DNA from: Lenzites betulinus
Lineage: Eukaryota; Basidiomycota; Agaricomycetes; Polyporales; Polyporaceae
DNA length: 64,000 nucleotides
Direction: 5' to 3'
Assembly (NCBI GenBank): GCA_022264855.1
Contig: JABYQU010000008.1
Coordinates: forward strand, 1-64,000
In this document: one piece after another, positions 11,117-22,171 of the stretch
Position numbering within the stretch: the first letter of the stretch is position 1
How the letters are laid out: every line of letters begins with the position of its first letter
Made by a program: the position numbers and the translations under genes
Notes under the pieces: model-generated
What the model saw: only the letters and a program-made list of their open reading frames with translations
What the model was told of the DNA's origin: nothing
The model's database searches: none

Positions 11117-14100
11117 ATGGACTTGGAAATCTCGGCTGCTCATTACAACAGTTCTAAAGCCACGCGCACGCGCCGCAACAGGAAACGACAGCTCAAGGGT
11201 GGACGGCCCGGCAACCAGGGCAATTTCCATGGCGCGCGGCAGGACTACCTCCTCGAGCATGTGGAGACTTTTGTCAACATCAAGGGCGCGGGAAGAGCGA
11301 CCCAGAAGAACTTCTGGGAGAAGCTCTATGCGGGATACTGGAGCCAATGGCCGTGGTATGTCCCGCCAGACAAGGAGCCCGACGAGGGTCTGTGGCAGGA
11401 GCCCGACACAACCGACCCCGATAACCTCCAGGCCAAGGGCGACGCGATCAAGCTCATCCAAGATGTATGTAATTCTGATTTTCGGCTCGTGTTTGGACGC
11501 TAATCTGCTGTGTAGCAAATTCAGAACCACATGCGGCATCTTCGCAATAATTACCTGCGCCCACGCGACAACATCTGGGCACCCCTCCTACAAGAATTAC
11601 GCGAGCGCGCCCACCCCCCGCACCGCCGCGCATGCTGGCAGACTGGCAACTGTACATGTCGAAGAAGACAGACGAGATACAGGAGGCGTTCGACGACAGG
11701 TGGACGACGGCTGGGCTCGGCCCCGATCACGTCCTGGCATACCGCGCGCAAATCGCGCGCGAGCTGCTCGCGCAAGAGTCTGCCGAGTTCAAGACCTCGC
11801 TGGTTGACGAGCTGAAGGCGATGCACGAAGTCGCCCTCGCTGATTTCGATCGCGAGACGATGCCAGCCTGGGCGGCGATGCACACCGAGCAAACGCGGCA
11901 GAGGTAAGCATTTCCGTTAGGTATCAAACATGCCGTGCACTCATGCAGGCTACAGCGCTCAAGACAACATTGCAACCATCGTTCAGCCGTTACTTGAACT
12001 TATCAGAGAGTACACCGGGTACTACATCACGCTGATCGCCGGCATCCCGATGAGCAGCGGTGATCGTGACTTCAAGCTCAAGATGTATGTACTCCACTCA
12101 TGGCTAGCTATCACCGGTGACTAACAACTTCTATAGCTTGAATGCCGGCAAAGTTGTGGCTGGCCAGGAGTATGGCTGGCATGAGATCGATGCAGAGCGG
12201 TTCAAGACCGACGTCATGGGCTCCTTCACTAGATTCCTGATGCAGACACCCGGTATGTGGCTACGTGTTTCATACAGCGGTGTGATACTCATCAGAATCA
12301 TAGAATATGCTGCTCGAACAGCCAGTGCGACTATGTCCACGGCGCCACTCCAGCCGTCCTCCTCTATCCTGTCCCCACTCGGCCTCCCGCTCGCCGCGGT
12401 GGGAATCGAGCAAGAAAATGAGGTGGCCGCTGGAGGTAAGAGGAAGGGGAAAGGGAAGGAGAGGGCAGGGGCGAAGGGCCCTGCTAAGCGCAAGGCGCAT
12501 CGGGCGAAACCAACCTCCGAAGATGAGGCAGAATCGTCTGGGCTGGGCTCTGATCGTTCCGGTATGGAGGGTGGTGACGGGGATGAAACTGAGGACGACG
12601 ACGACGACGACGAGGACGAGGACGGTATGGGCGACGCCCCTCTCAACATGCACGGTATCCCAGAAGAGGTCGATCTGTGCACGGCAGAGGAGCTCGATAT
12701 GGGGAGTGCGATTGCTGGGGAGATTGCCGGCCTCTCCTCCGATAAGCGCCGCATCCATCTACATCGCTTCGCCCAGCTGTCTGAGTACGACCGTGGGCTG
12801 CTCCGAAGCCGTGCTGATGCAGCAGCCCTCCTCAACGTGATCCAACCTACGCCTATCCCCCTCTGGCTGTACTCTGCTCCCGCCAAATGGTCTTCCCAAA
12901 GGAAGCAAGGAGGTCGCAAAGCTGTGATGGCGGTCGCTTTACCTGTACGCAAGTCATCTCGTCTGAACCCCGCGCCCTCGACCGGCGCACCTGTGCCCTC
13001 GTCGTCCTCAAACTGCGCCCCGACGTCCTTGTCGCCCTCCACCGGTGCACTCCCGCCGTCGTCGTCCTCAAATGGCGCTCCGACGTCCTCGTCGCACTCG
13101 AACGGCGTGTCTGCGGCGACGTCGACGTCCCCCCCCACCGGTACACCGGCGCCGTCATCGTCCTCAAACGGCGTGTCGTCGTCTACGTCGCCCCCGACCG
13201 GCGCACTCCCGCCCTCGTCGTCCTCAAACGGCGCTCCGACGTCCTCGTCGCCCTCGAACGGCGTGTCCGCGGCGACATTGACGTCGCCCCCGGTCGGTGC
13301 ACCCGCGCCCTCGTCGTCCTCCAACGGCGCACCGTCGTCCCCGTCGCCCGCGACCGGCGTGCCCGCATCCACGTCGCCCTCGACCGGTGCACTTGCGCCC
13401 TCGTCGTCCTCCAACGGCGCGGCGACGTCGACGTCCCCCCCCACCGATGCACCCGCGCCCTCGCCGTCGTCCACGTCGCCCGCGACCGACGCACTTGCGC
13501 CCTCGTCGTCCTCCAACGGCGCGGCGACGTCGACGTCCCCCCCCACCGGTGCACCCGCGCCCTCGTCGCCCGCGACCGGCGCACTTGCGCCCACGTCGCC
13601 GTTGAATGGCGCGCCCGCTTCGATGTCGCCCTCAAATGGCGTGTCCGCGTCCACGTCACCCTCGACACATGCACCCGCGTCTTCATCGCCATCGAACGGC
13701 GCGTCCGCGTCCTCCTCGCCCTCGACGCATACCCCCAACCCCTCGTCTTCTCAAGTCGCCGCTGCTGAATCCTGCCCGCCGTCTGCAACGAGCACGTCGC
13801 CTACATCGCTGAGGCATGGGCATCTGGCTGACACAAGTGACGTTGGCATAACCTCCATCCCCGACATCATCATGATAGATGACGCTGGATGGCCTGATTG
13901 GCTGCGTGCAGCATTTGACTACATGGAGGCCAAACGACTGGGGGACGACTTCAGGCGCGCGTTGGAGTGGTGGTCCGTTGTAGAGCGTGCATACGAGTTT
14001 GAAACCTCGGTAAGTAATCACCTTGCTGGTGTTGACGTGTCATTGATTCCTGCCTCAGGCTAAGGGCCTCCCAACGGATCATCGGCCTCCAGAAGTACAG

Positions 14101-14540
14101 CATTGGCTTAGAGTCAACCGACGTGTGCTTGAGAAGCCGCCAGTCATCAAGAATGAGGAGGCCTACTGTAGCTCTTGGTGGCTGTGGTGGTCCACCATGC
14201 AGCCTGAATGGCGTGAGAGGGATGCACGCGGCCGTCCAATTGCTGGAGGGAGTGGCGATTGGGAGGTGCTCAACAACCCCGGTAAGAACGGTTTCCTTAT
14301 CATACTGCTTACCCTGGTGTGGTGGCGGGACTGTGCCTCTGCCAGCACTTTGGGCGATTGGAGTGCGGCGGTCAACGACGTCAGCTGGGTCATCTCTGCC
14401 ATGGCCGCTGCAGCAATAGGAGTTCAGCCCAGGTATGTCGGGCGGCTTTGATTTAGAACAATTCACTAATGTCCTGCCCATACAGAAAGCGGTCCTCTGA
14501 GCAGCTATCCCCGCGTCCCACAAAACGACCGCGCATTTGA
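11117..14540 (+). CDS. large acidic, repeat-rich KDZ-element protein, copy 1 (frameshifted)
   Basis: Not recognised as a named family, though I recall similar proteins beside KDZ genes in mushrooms. Exons: 11117-11464, 11516-11903, 11956-12084, 12137-12252, 12304-14009, 14059-14432, 14486-14540. The N-terminal 300 residues are helical and Trp-rich (FWEKLYAGYWSQWPWYVPPD). An acidic tract of Asp/Glu follows at 12590-12630. Then comes a Ser/Pro/Ala/Gly repeat region coded by a minisatellite, a Trp-rich C-terminal part (SSWWLWWSTMQPEW), and a basic tail KRSSEQLSPRPTKRPRI like a nuclear localisation signal. In this copy exon 2 has six C near 11612 where copy 2 has seven, which breaks the frame. 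Copy 2 breaks at another C-run, so a sequencing cause is plausible. Confidence 0.6.
12960..13740 (+). repeat. coding minisatellite
   Basis: Degenerate tandem repeats of roughly 39-60 bp coding for variants of TGAPAPSSSSNGAPTSS. The CG-rich repeats (CCGACGTCCTCGTCGCC) give long open frames in five or six frames, so only the frame continuous with the flanking exon is called. Confidence 0.75.
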
Positions 14541-14789
14541 GCCGCCAGCCCCGGCTGCCTGTGTTATGCTATGTGCTCCTCCCACCTTCGTATATCCCAT
14601 ATCTACTGCTTTGTCCCTGGCGTTTCTGTTGCTGACGACTCTGCTCTGCTATATATCTGCTTGCTAGTTCCTGTATCTGTATATTCATCTTGCAGGGTGC
14701 TTCACTTGTGGGTACCCCATGCTACTGATGCAAGCAGGCCTGTACAAGGCTGCAGACAAGATTTGAAGGAATGTGCAAGTCTTTCGGTG

Positions 14790-15321
14790 CGCGTGGACAG
14801 CGGGGGACAGCAAGGGCACACGCATGCGCATATGCATGGCCGGGGAATGCACCGGCGGGTGAGGAGGGACGTGGAGGTATGCAGAAGGACGCAGACGCGT
14901 GTTGACGAGCAGGGACGCGTGGTGTACAGGCGCGCGGAGATAGGGAGGGCAGGCGCACGCGTGAACGAGGCGGGGCGGGATGCGCGCGTGGACGAGGCGA
15001 GGCGGGGTGCGTGCGGCGGGGCGGGATGCGCGCGTGGACGAGGCGAGGCGGGGTGCGTGCGGCGGGGCGGGATGCGCGCGCGGACGCGGCGGGGCGGGGT
15101 GCGCGCGCGGACGGGGCGGGGCGGGGTGCGCGCGCGGACGGGGCGAAGGACGCGCACGCACACGGGGCGGGGCGAGGGACGCGCGGGCGCACGGAGCGGG
15201 GCGGAGGGACGCGCACGCACACGGAGCGGGGCGAGGGACGCGCGGGCGCACGGAGCGGGGCGGAGGGACGCGCACGCACACGGAGCGGGGCGAGGGACGC
15301 GCGGGCGCACGGAGCGGGGCG
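14790..15321. repeat. CpG-dense subterminal region with 61-bp tandem repeat, four units
   Basis: CpG-dense DNA inside the right end of copy 1. From about 15147 to 15385 a unit of about 61 bp, containing GCACGCACACGG followed by GCGGGCGCACGG, occurs four times. The matching place in copy 2 has two units, which explains nearly all of the 118-bp length difference between the copies. Further inward (14980-15080) a second, shorter unit around GGCGGGATGCGCGCGTGGAC is duplicated. Confidence 0.75.
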
Positions 15322-15875
15322 GAGGGACGCGCACGCACACGGAGCGGGGCGAGGGACGCGCGGGCGCACGGAGCGGGGCGGAGGGACGCGCGGGTGCACG
15401 GGGCGGGGCGGACGGGCACGCGGGGGCTGCGGGGAGGGGCGCGCGCGTACGGGGCGGCGGGGAGGGGCGCGCGCGGGCGGGGCGGCGGGGAGGGGCGCGC
15501 GCGGGCGGGGCGCGCATATGGATTAGGGCGGGTACGCGCGCGCGAGCCGACAGGGCGGAAATGGAGGCGCGCGTGCGTGTGTGTGTGCCTGGAGAGACGG
15601 TAAGCGCTGTATGTACCTGCTTACAAATGGAATACATCCCTTTCCGGTAGTTCAGGACGTTACGCGAGACGGGCGTACAGTATTCTGGGCGCTCACAGTG
15701 TCGCGCGAGGGGGCCTACCATATTAGGAAGGCTGCCGAGGAGCCGAAGGAGCCCATTGGGGGCCCGCCAGTAGCTGCAAGAGAACGTGATACATCAGGAA
15801 CATGTACGGTACCTGATGCAATAGGCCGCAGGCCATTTAACGGTACCTGATACATCAGGTCTACCACAGCTTGTG
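15322..15875 (-). repeat. right terminal inverted repeat, copy 1
   Basis: Inverted copy of 1688-2241. The outer 25 bases differ in a consistent way: this end has CTGTGGTAG where the left end has CTGTTGTAG. The two ends can therefore be told apart. Confidence 0.8.
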
Positions 15876-15882
15876 GAATCGG
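15876..15882. repeat. target-site duplication of KDZ copy 1 (right)
   Basis: GAATCGG, identical to 1681-1687. Confidence 0.85.
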
Positions 15883-16170
15883 AATCAAACGAATCCGGAT
15901 TCGTCCAGCGCTTGACTTGTAGTATCCACCAATTACCTTCTTCTCCTGATAATATTCCCGCGTATATGTTAGTCCTGGTACCAATATATGGATAAAACAC
16001 TTACTAAAGTTATCATAGTGACGCTAGTATCAGAGGATGGAGCACGAGTGCCGCAAATGCAGGTGACGAATGTAGATTTTGCTGAGCGTGCTGAATGTGG
16101 TGAAGGGAGCGTTATTGGACACGACAAAGAGAGGAGATGCCAGTACGTCCATTTATACATACACACTGTT
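15883..16170 (-). pseudogene. 5' part of the host gene cut by KDZ copy 1
   Basis: The minus-strand frame (YYQEKKVIGGYYKSSAGRI…) runs into the element border and, once the element is removed, continues in frame at 1687. Upstream, another open stretch to about 16166 (…SVTMITL) ends at a GTAAGT donor but does not join in phase by the nearest acceptor. The first exons are therefore not resolved. Confidence 0.45.
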
Positions 16171-16588
16171 CCTCAGAATCGTGTTCGGAAACGACAAGCA
16201 TAGCTAGTCGGACTAGCCGAGAAAGCGGCCACGGCGGCAGTACCATACGTAGGCGGTAGTGTACTTTGCGCGTAGACACCGGATGTTTGTACATATTTGG
16301 CTGTATGGTTTGGGCGCGTTGCCGCACGCGATACTAGGCGTATTTCCTCGCCTACCGGGTTTGGCGCTGCACGCGTGTCTCTACCTCCTCGACTACCATA
16401 TCAAAGATTCTGTCCGGCTATTGAACGGGCATTCTCGCTGCACATCTAAGTCACACGCTGTCCACCGATTCGACACATCATGTCGTCAGTACACTGGCCA
16501 ACAAGCCCGTGTGTGACTGAAAACGTCTCGCGAGCAACGTGGAGAAACGATATGTATTGCCAATAGGTAAATCTCGATGTCCACTTTC

Positions 16589-17790
16589 CTACATGCAGCC
16601 AGTGAACGTATCAGGCACGTAAGACATCGGCATCCGAGGAGCCATCGCCAGGAGTGAGATAGACCCAATCTCGAACCACACTCGCCAAGTGAATGGGCCG
16701 CCGGGGACACCTTGTCCTACCAGCTCCGGTGATCGGATGCAGTAACATTCCGCCAGAACAATATCTCCGCGTATTATGCTTGACAGGCCCATCCTTGGCA
16801 TCAACTCTTTCGAGCGAAAGGCGTGCGTCGCATCGTATACTCCCGTAAACATGCCCTGGATCAAGGTGATGTCAGCGAGTACTTTCAATGACACTTCACT
16901 GACAAGCTCAGTCATCCTGTAGAGGCTCACCTGGTTATGCCACGCCGATGTGTAGCTTATACCGCACTCAAACACTTCCTTATCAAACCCTGTACACAAT
17001 GTCAGCATGTCGGGCCTTCAACGATCAATTTGAACATAGACATACACGGCTTGCGACTGCCCATCTGAATCAACCGCTCCATGTCCGCACCGTCGGCAGC
17101 TCTAAGCAGGGAGAGTCGCAGCATCGTGGTTGACTCCGGATTGATGCTACCCGCGTAGCCGGTACTCGTAAGCCTTCCCAACAGGTCCATCACAATGCCG
17201 ACTACCCAGATTCTGACAGGGTGGCCCACGACAGTGTCGTGCAACACATGATCAAGCGGAAGCGGCCCCCACTTGACACGAGTAGGGATTTGACCAAGTG
17301 AGTATACGGCAGCATTGGCATGTGCAAAGTCTAAGAATCGACGCAAGCGACTACCGGGCGAGTCAATACCGATATAGAAGTGTAACAAGTGCGTACTCAC
17401 CGATGTGTCTCAGGAGATGCTACGAACGGCAATCTTGCAGCAGGGATTAAATCGCCTTGCTGTGCTGTATCTAATGTTTTGGCCAAAGCGCGTGGCGTCG
17501 CGAGTCCGCTGTTGGATGCACAATGCGCTGTTTAGTACTTACGTACTCTCACAACATTATGCGACCTACTTGGTGATGGGCTCAGAGGTGACTTCTGTCG
17601 GGAGGTCGTCGCCGTCAGGGAATATCGTTTGCGACATATCCTGTGCTCGAATGCGGGTCGGGGGAAATGGTGTGCTGTTACGGTTTGTATCTACTCTATT
17701 TATGGCTGACGACACTACGCAGACAAGTCGACTACCTGCCTGTACAAGCACTGGCAGCATATGTGCTAGAAGTGTCAAAATACAGAATTA
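16589..17790 (-). CDS. hypothetical multi-exon host protein
   Basis: Not recognised. Reading from about 17790 leftward, open stretches join in phase: …DMSQTIFPDGDDLPTEV…, GLATPRALAKTLDTAQQG…, RLRRFLDFAHANAAVYSLGQ…, then FDKEVFECGISYTSAW… and a stop at 16589. Introns with GTGAGT/TAG (17401-17352) and GTATGT/CAG (about 17040-16990) were seen. The product would be roughly 330-380 residues, globular, with no signal peptide. Exact first exon and one internal splice (near 16930) are not settled. Confidence 0.45.
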
Positions 17791-19108
17791 CTTGGTCGCT
17801 AGTTCGGCAAGCCACGTAGCCGTCGTACGCAGGTGATTGTGTTGGAAGGCGCGTACCATATCAAGTTGTGCATCGTATGAGCTGAACGGCTCGATGTGAA
17901 GTATACAGTCGGCATGTATCAAGCGAGCTGTTCGCGTAACCAGCCACCGACACGTTAACGAAGCGCTGCGAATGCAAACGCTCGGCGAGCCGCCCTTGTA
18001 AGCCACCAGTTAACCGACAGTGGTTGCAGATTCCGGGGTTCGACCACTGACACATAACGCTCGGGGCGTCGCTTGAGTCTGGTAGGATATTTTTAGAGGC
18101 ATATGCAATAGATGTGCTTGACAATCGCTTAATAGGCGATACCAATGTACGTCCTTTTGTTGGTATTTCCGCGTAGAACCTCGACGTCAGCATCGAGTCC
18201 CAACCTGATCAAATTTTAATCCGGTATATGTCCCGAACTAACACGTCCAACGCATGCGTGCTGCGCATATGTCTCACAGCCAGCGTATAATGTCCAAGCA
18301 TGTGATCATACCGGGTTAGTACAGTATATTTTTTAATTTCCTGAGTCGACTACGCTAATCTCTGATGCATACTACTTGCTGCACTATCAAGGGACAGTGA
18401 GCGTCCCTTCCATTTACCCGGGAGCGAGAGGTACCCGGATAATATAAAGCATAGGGACGTGCGTCTTCCGGCTAACAACTACGCGATGTCAGCGATTGGT
18501 AAGTGTTCTCGTCGAGATGTGCCGCTTGAGATCATACTCGCATGTACGAGTCGAGGATTTAGGTATGATCTTCGCTGTTTGTAAGGCTGAGTATGCACGC
18601 GCTCGACACGAACCACTGCCGAGGGTAGTTTGCCATATACACAATAGTCATTATACTCAGCACGTCAGTCCAAACAACGGGGACTTGCTTGTCGTCATTT
18701 TGTCATATCCATAATAAAACAAATGGCCGCGGAGGCACTATCTCCGGCGACACGGAGGCTAGTAGTGCAAAGATGCGTGGCCATTATTGCTCGTCTACCA
18801 TGATATAGTAACAAAACTCATAATAAGCTGCATGACACGCCTCATACTTCCGGTACGAAAAGAGTCGTAATGACAACTTGTTAACGATGTGCATGTGCGC
18901 CGATGATTATACTATGCTGAAGCACAGGAAGGTCGTGGAACAAGATTGGGCTCTCCGAACATTAAGATACATAGTCGATTTCACACGGACACGGTTGTGA
19001 GAACATGGTGTATAAAAGCATGTATCATAGAGCATATTGCGTAGGTTAAGGATTCGACGTCTAAGGCATATGGAGAGTGGTGGTGTGGCGTGGAGGTCAA
19101 CATGTAGT
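17791..19108. other. no firm gene; AT-richer spacer
   Basis: Short unrelated frames only, on both strands. Some resemble diverged coding sequence (17861-18193 minus), but no splice model gives a continuous frame. No terminal repeats or hairpins stood out. Confidence 0.4.
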
Positions 19109-20302
19109 CTAGATGACGGGGACAGCAACATCTTCCTCATCGCTGCCAGATTCGAGCTCTTCCGCGGCCTCATGAAGCCTACACACACTCACAATGTCGA
19201 GACGAACCCTCCAACTAGCCCACTTCTTGGCGATATACGTCGCCTTTCCCGTATCGGCTTCTACGTGGAAACGAAGCACCTTGCACTCGACAACCACGAG
19301 GTCGCGATAACCTAAATCCTTCGCTCGAATCTTCGGCATAACCGACTTCGGACCGTACTGCTCGGACGCATCATATGCATGCCGAAAGTCGTACGCCTAA
19401 GGTAATAATCAGCATACAGTATAAGAGGTACTGATACGGGACGTACAATGGTGTGACGGCTGTTCTTCTCGCGGCGGGTCTGGCGCCGTCCGGCTTCAAC
19501 AATGCCAACCTGGAGATCTTCATCTGATATGTCGGTCGGTAAGCATAATCAGATCGAATCATATATGTTAACAGGTAGCTACCTTTCTTGACGTTGGACG
19601 AAAGATGAGTAATAAGCTTGTGCGCGGCAACAACATCGGCATGGTACATCGGTTTGACAGCAATCCGGACGAACTTCAGCGGTTGGCCGGTTTCATTGAA
19701 GAACGATGCGTTCTCGACCTCGCCGATAAGAAGGACGATCACCGGACGCCCATTACGACAGAGAGTATTGTCAATCCCATCTTCTTCCGTGCCCCATGTA
19801 GCTTGTGTAGGGATCTTTGTCATGCCATACCGGTTCGAGTTCGGATCGATTACTGTGGTAAGGCATTGAACGCGACTATGCAGTTTTAGTTCAAGCATAC
19901 GATTTGGATCGGCTAGAAACTCACTCAAGAAGCTCGAGTTCGTACCGGAGCCCGAACGGACTGATGGGCCATTCCGGAGAAGCAGCTCGCTTGGCTTTGT
20001 TACCGGTGTCGCGAGGGCGCTGTGAGCCAGACTTGGATCCCATGCTGGGGCTTCCTTGTGTAGCAGGGTGAGGGCTCGCAATAGGTGAGGACGGATTGCC
20101 CGACGATGCTGTCGGAGTGCTAACGCCCTGACGAGTTGCTGATGGAGTCGCGACAGGACTGAAGATTTTATGTTAGTCACAAGTATCTCCTCAACTGTGG
20201 CGGCGAACGAGATAGGTTAAACAGGCGAACGTACCTAGTCGTCGATGGGGGAGTCCTGGAGTTGTTACGCTCAGGAGTCTGGGGAATGGAGTCGGTTGCC
20301 AT
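19109..20302 (-). CDS. hypothetical host protein, several exons
   Basis: Not recognised. Exon 1 is 20302-20235 (MATDSIPQTPERNNSRTPPS), and a second Ser/Pro/Thr-rich exon is 20158-19925. A conserved-looking stretch follows (GRPVIVLLIGEVENASFFNE, KFVRIAVKPMYHADVVAAHK), then an exon from about 19395 (AYDFRHAYDASEQYG, GYRDLVVVECKVLRFHVE) ending in an acidic tail at 19109. The junction between exon 2 and the GRPVIV segment is out of phase with the nearest splice sites. That points either to a missed site or to a frameshift. Confidence 0.45.
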
Positions 20303-20916
20303 GATTGATATAAAACTGAGAGTTGACAGTTGAAGGTACGGATGGTGCTAAAGAATACGGAAAGCGATGAGAGCGGTCAATGTGGGTGATGATTATTGGC
20401 CTCAACGAGAGGCTTTTTTATATGTGGAAAATTGACGACTTACGTCTATCTGTCAAGAAGCAAGACCCGGCCTTGTCCGTATGTGTTTACGCATTCCACG
20501 CATCGGCAATTAATACAGGAGGTTACGCATTCCACTCGGCAGCTAGAGGCAGCATGAGAGCTTATCGGCTAGGATTATCCGCGCTCTGGCCTGGGACGAC
20601 CGGCTAGTATCACGCTGCGCGGTGTGTAATCTCTCTGCTTTGCTGATGTCGCGCCGGCGTTCTGTATCGCGTATCTGCTGGTCGAGTTGTATAGCGCCCA
20701 CATACACGAAGTGAGCCGACAGCAACTGTTCGATCTCAAACGCGGGCATTTTGCCGTAGTGTGCATACAGTGTTGTTTCTTGTGGACAATTCCAATAAAA
20801 ACCTGAACTATGTATCGTAAGCGCTTTCTGGCTGGCGTTATAAAGCCTCCGACATACCATCCACTCGAGACTCGTCTATATCCATACTCAGGCACTCGAA
20901 CTCAAACATACGTCTA
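20303..20916. other. spacer with an unassigned minus-strand frame
   Basis: A minus-strand frame of about 70 residues (HYGKMPAFEIEQLLSAHFVY…) ends at 20543 and could be an exon of a small gene starting near 20900. Support is weak and no function is visible. Confidence 0.3.
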
Positions 20917-20932
20917 ATGTCGTTCTTCAAGG
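20917..20932 (+). pseudogene. exon 1 of a host gene whose intron holds KDZ copy 2
   Basis: ATG TCG TTC TTC AAG G followed by the donor GTGAGT. It joins in phase to the exon at 35065 across the 14-kb element. The whole gene (20932, 35065-35359, 35409-35601, 35663-35882, 39432-39520) would make a 270-residue protein. Confidence 0.45.
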
Positions 20933-20947
20933 GTGAGTAATGCACAC

Positions 20948-20954
20948 ACACTGC
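20948..20954. repeat. target-site duplication of KDZ copy 2 (left)
   Basis: ACACTGC, repeated exactly at 35025-35031. Confidence 0.85.
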
Positions 20955-21508
20955 CACAAGCTGTGGTAGACCTGATGTATCAGGTACCGTTAAATGGCCT
21001 GCGGCCTATTGCATCAGGTACCGTACATGTTCCTGATGTATCACGTTCTCTTGCAGCTACTGGCGGGCCCCCAATGGGCTCCTTCGGCTCCTCGGCAGCC
21101 TTCCTAATATGGTAGGCCCCCTCGCGCGACACTGTGAGCGCCCAGAATACTGTACGCCCGTCTCGCGTAACGTCCTGAACTACCGGAAAGGGATGTATTC
21201 CATTTGTAAGCAGGTACATACAGCGCTTACCGTCTCTCCAGGCACACACACACGCACGCGCGCCTCCATTTCCGCCCTGTCGGCTCGCGCGCGCGTACCC
21301 GCCCTAATCCATATGCGCGCCCCGCCCGCGCGCGCCCCTCCCCGCCGCCCCGCCCGCGCGCGCCCCTCCCCGCCGCCCCGTACGCGCGCGCCCCTCCCCG
21401 CAGCCCCCGCGTGCCCGTCCGCCCCGCCCCGTGCACCCGCGCGTCCCTCCGCCCCGCTCCGTGCGCCCGCGCGTCCCTCGCCCCGCTCCGTGTGCGTGCG
21501 CGTCCCTC
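20955..21508 (+). repeat. terminal inverted repeat of copy 2, transposase-distal end
   Basis: Same 554-bp arm as at 15322-15875. It is followed inward by two 61-bp units (about 21448-21570) instead of the four in copy 1. Confidence 0.8.
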
Positions 21509-22171
21509 CGCCCCGCTCCGTGCGCCCGCGCGTCCCTCGCCCCGCCCCGTGTGCGTGCGCGTCCTTCGCCCCGTCCGCGCGCGCACCCCGCCCCGCCCCG
21601 TCCGCGCGCGCACCCCGCCCCGCCGCGTCCGCGCGCGCATCCCGCCCCGCCGCACGCACCCCGCCTCGCCTCGTCCACGCGCGCATCCCGCCCCGCCGCA
21701 CGCACCCCGCCTCGCCTCGTCCACGCGCGCATCCCGCCCCGCCTCGTTCACGCGTGCGCCTGCCCTCCCTATCTCCGCGCGCCTGTACACCACGCGTCCC
21801 TGCTCGTCAACACGCGTCTGCGTCCTTCTGCATACCTCCACGTCCCTCCTCACCCGCCGGTGCATTCCCCGGCCATGCATATGCGCATGCGTGTGCCCTT
21901 GCTGTCCCCCGCTGTCCACGCGCACCGAAAGACTTGCACATTCCTTCAAATCTTGTCTGCAGCCTTGTACAGGCCTGCTTGCATCAGTAGCATGGGGTAC
22001 CCACAAGTGAAGCACCCTGCAAGATGAATATACAGATACAGGAACTAGCAAGCAGATATATAGCAGAGCAGAGTCGTCAGCAACAGAAACGCCAGGGACA
22101 AAGCAGTAGATATGGGATATACGAAGGTGGGAGGAGCACATAGCATAACACAGGCAGCCGGGGCTGGCGGC
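21509..22171. repeat. CpG-dense subterminal region of copy 2
   Basis: Counterpart of 14541-15321. CpG-dense repeats run to about 21870, then ordinary 3' flank of the repeat-rich gene. Open frames on both strands are composition artefacts. Confidence 0.65.

Larger units (their letters stand above)
1688..15875 (-). mobile_element. KDZ transposon with TET/JBP gene, copy 1 (14,188 bp)
   Basis: A complete DNA transposon flanked by the 7-bp duplication GAATCGG. The left end starts CAGCTGCTGTTGTAG and the right end, read inward, starts CACAAGCTGTGGTAG. About 554 bp at each end are inverted copies of each other (1688-2241 and 15322-15875). Gene order is transposase (minus), TET/JBP (plus), unknown (plus), viroplasmin-like (minus), acidic repeat protein (plus), enclosed by CpG-dense ends. 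A near-identical copy lies inverted at 20955-35024. Differences are a few substitutions, single-base changes in poly-C runs, and copy number of a 61-bp repeat. Transposition was therefore recent. Confidence 0.92.

Noticed and set aside
13045..13812. Alternative frames through the minisatellite (Arg/Pro-rich or Val/Leu-rich)
   Set aside because: Only the Ser/Pro/Ala frame is continuous with spliced flanking exons; the others are shadows of the repeat.
15883..20954. Spacer between the KDZ copies as part of one 33-kb palindromic element
   Set aside because: Each copy has its own distinct 7-bp TSD, and the spacer joins in frame with sequence left of copy 1, so it is older host DNA.
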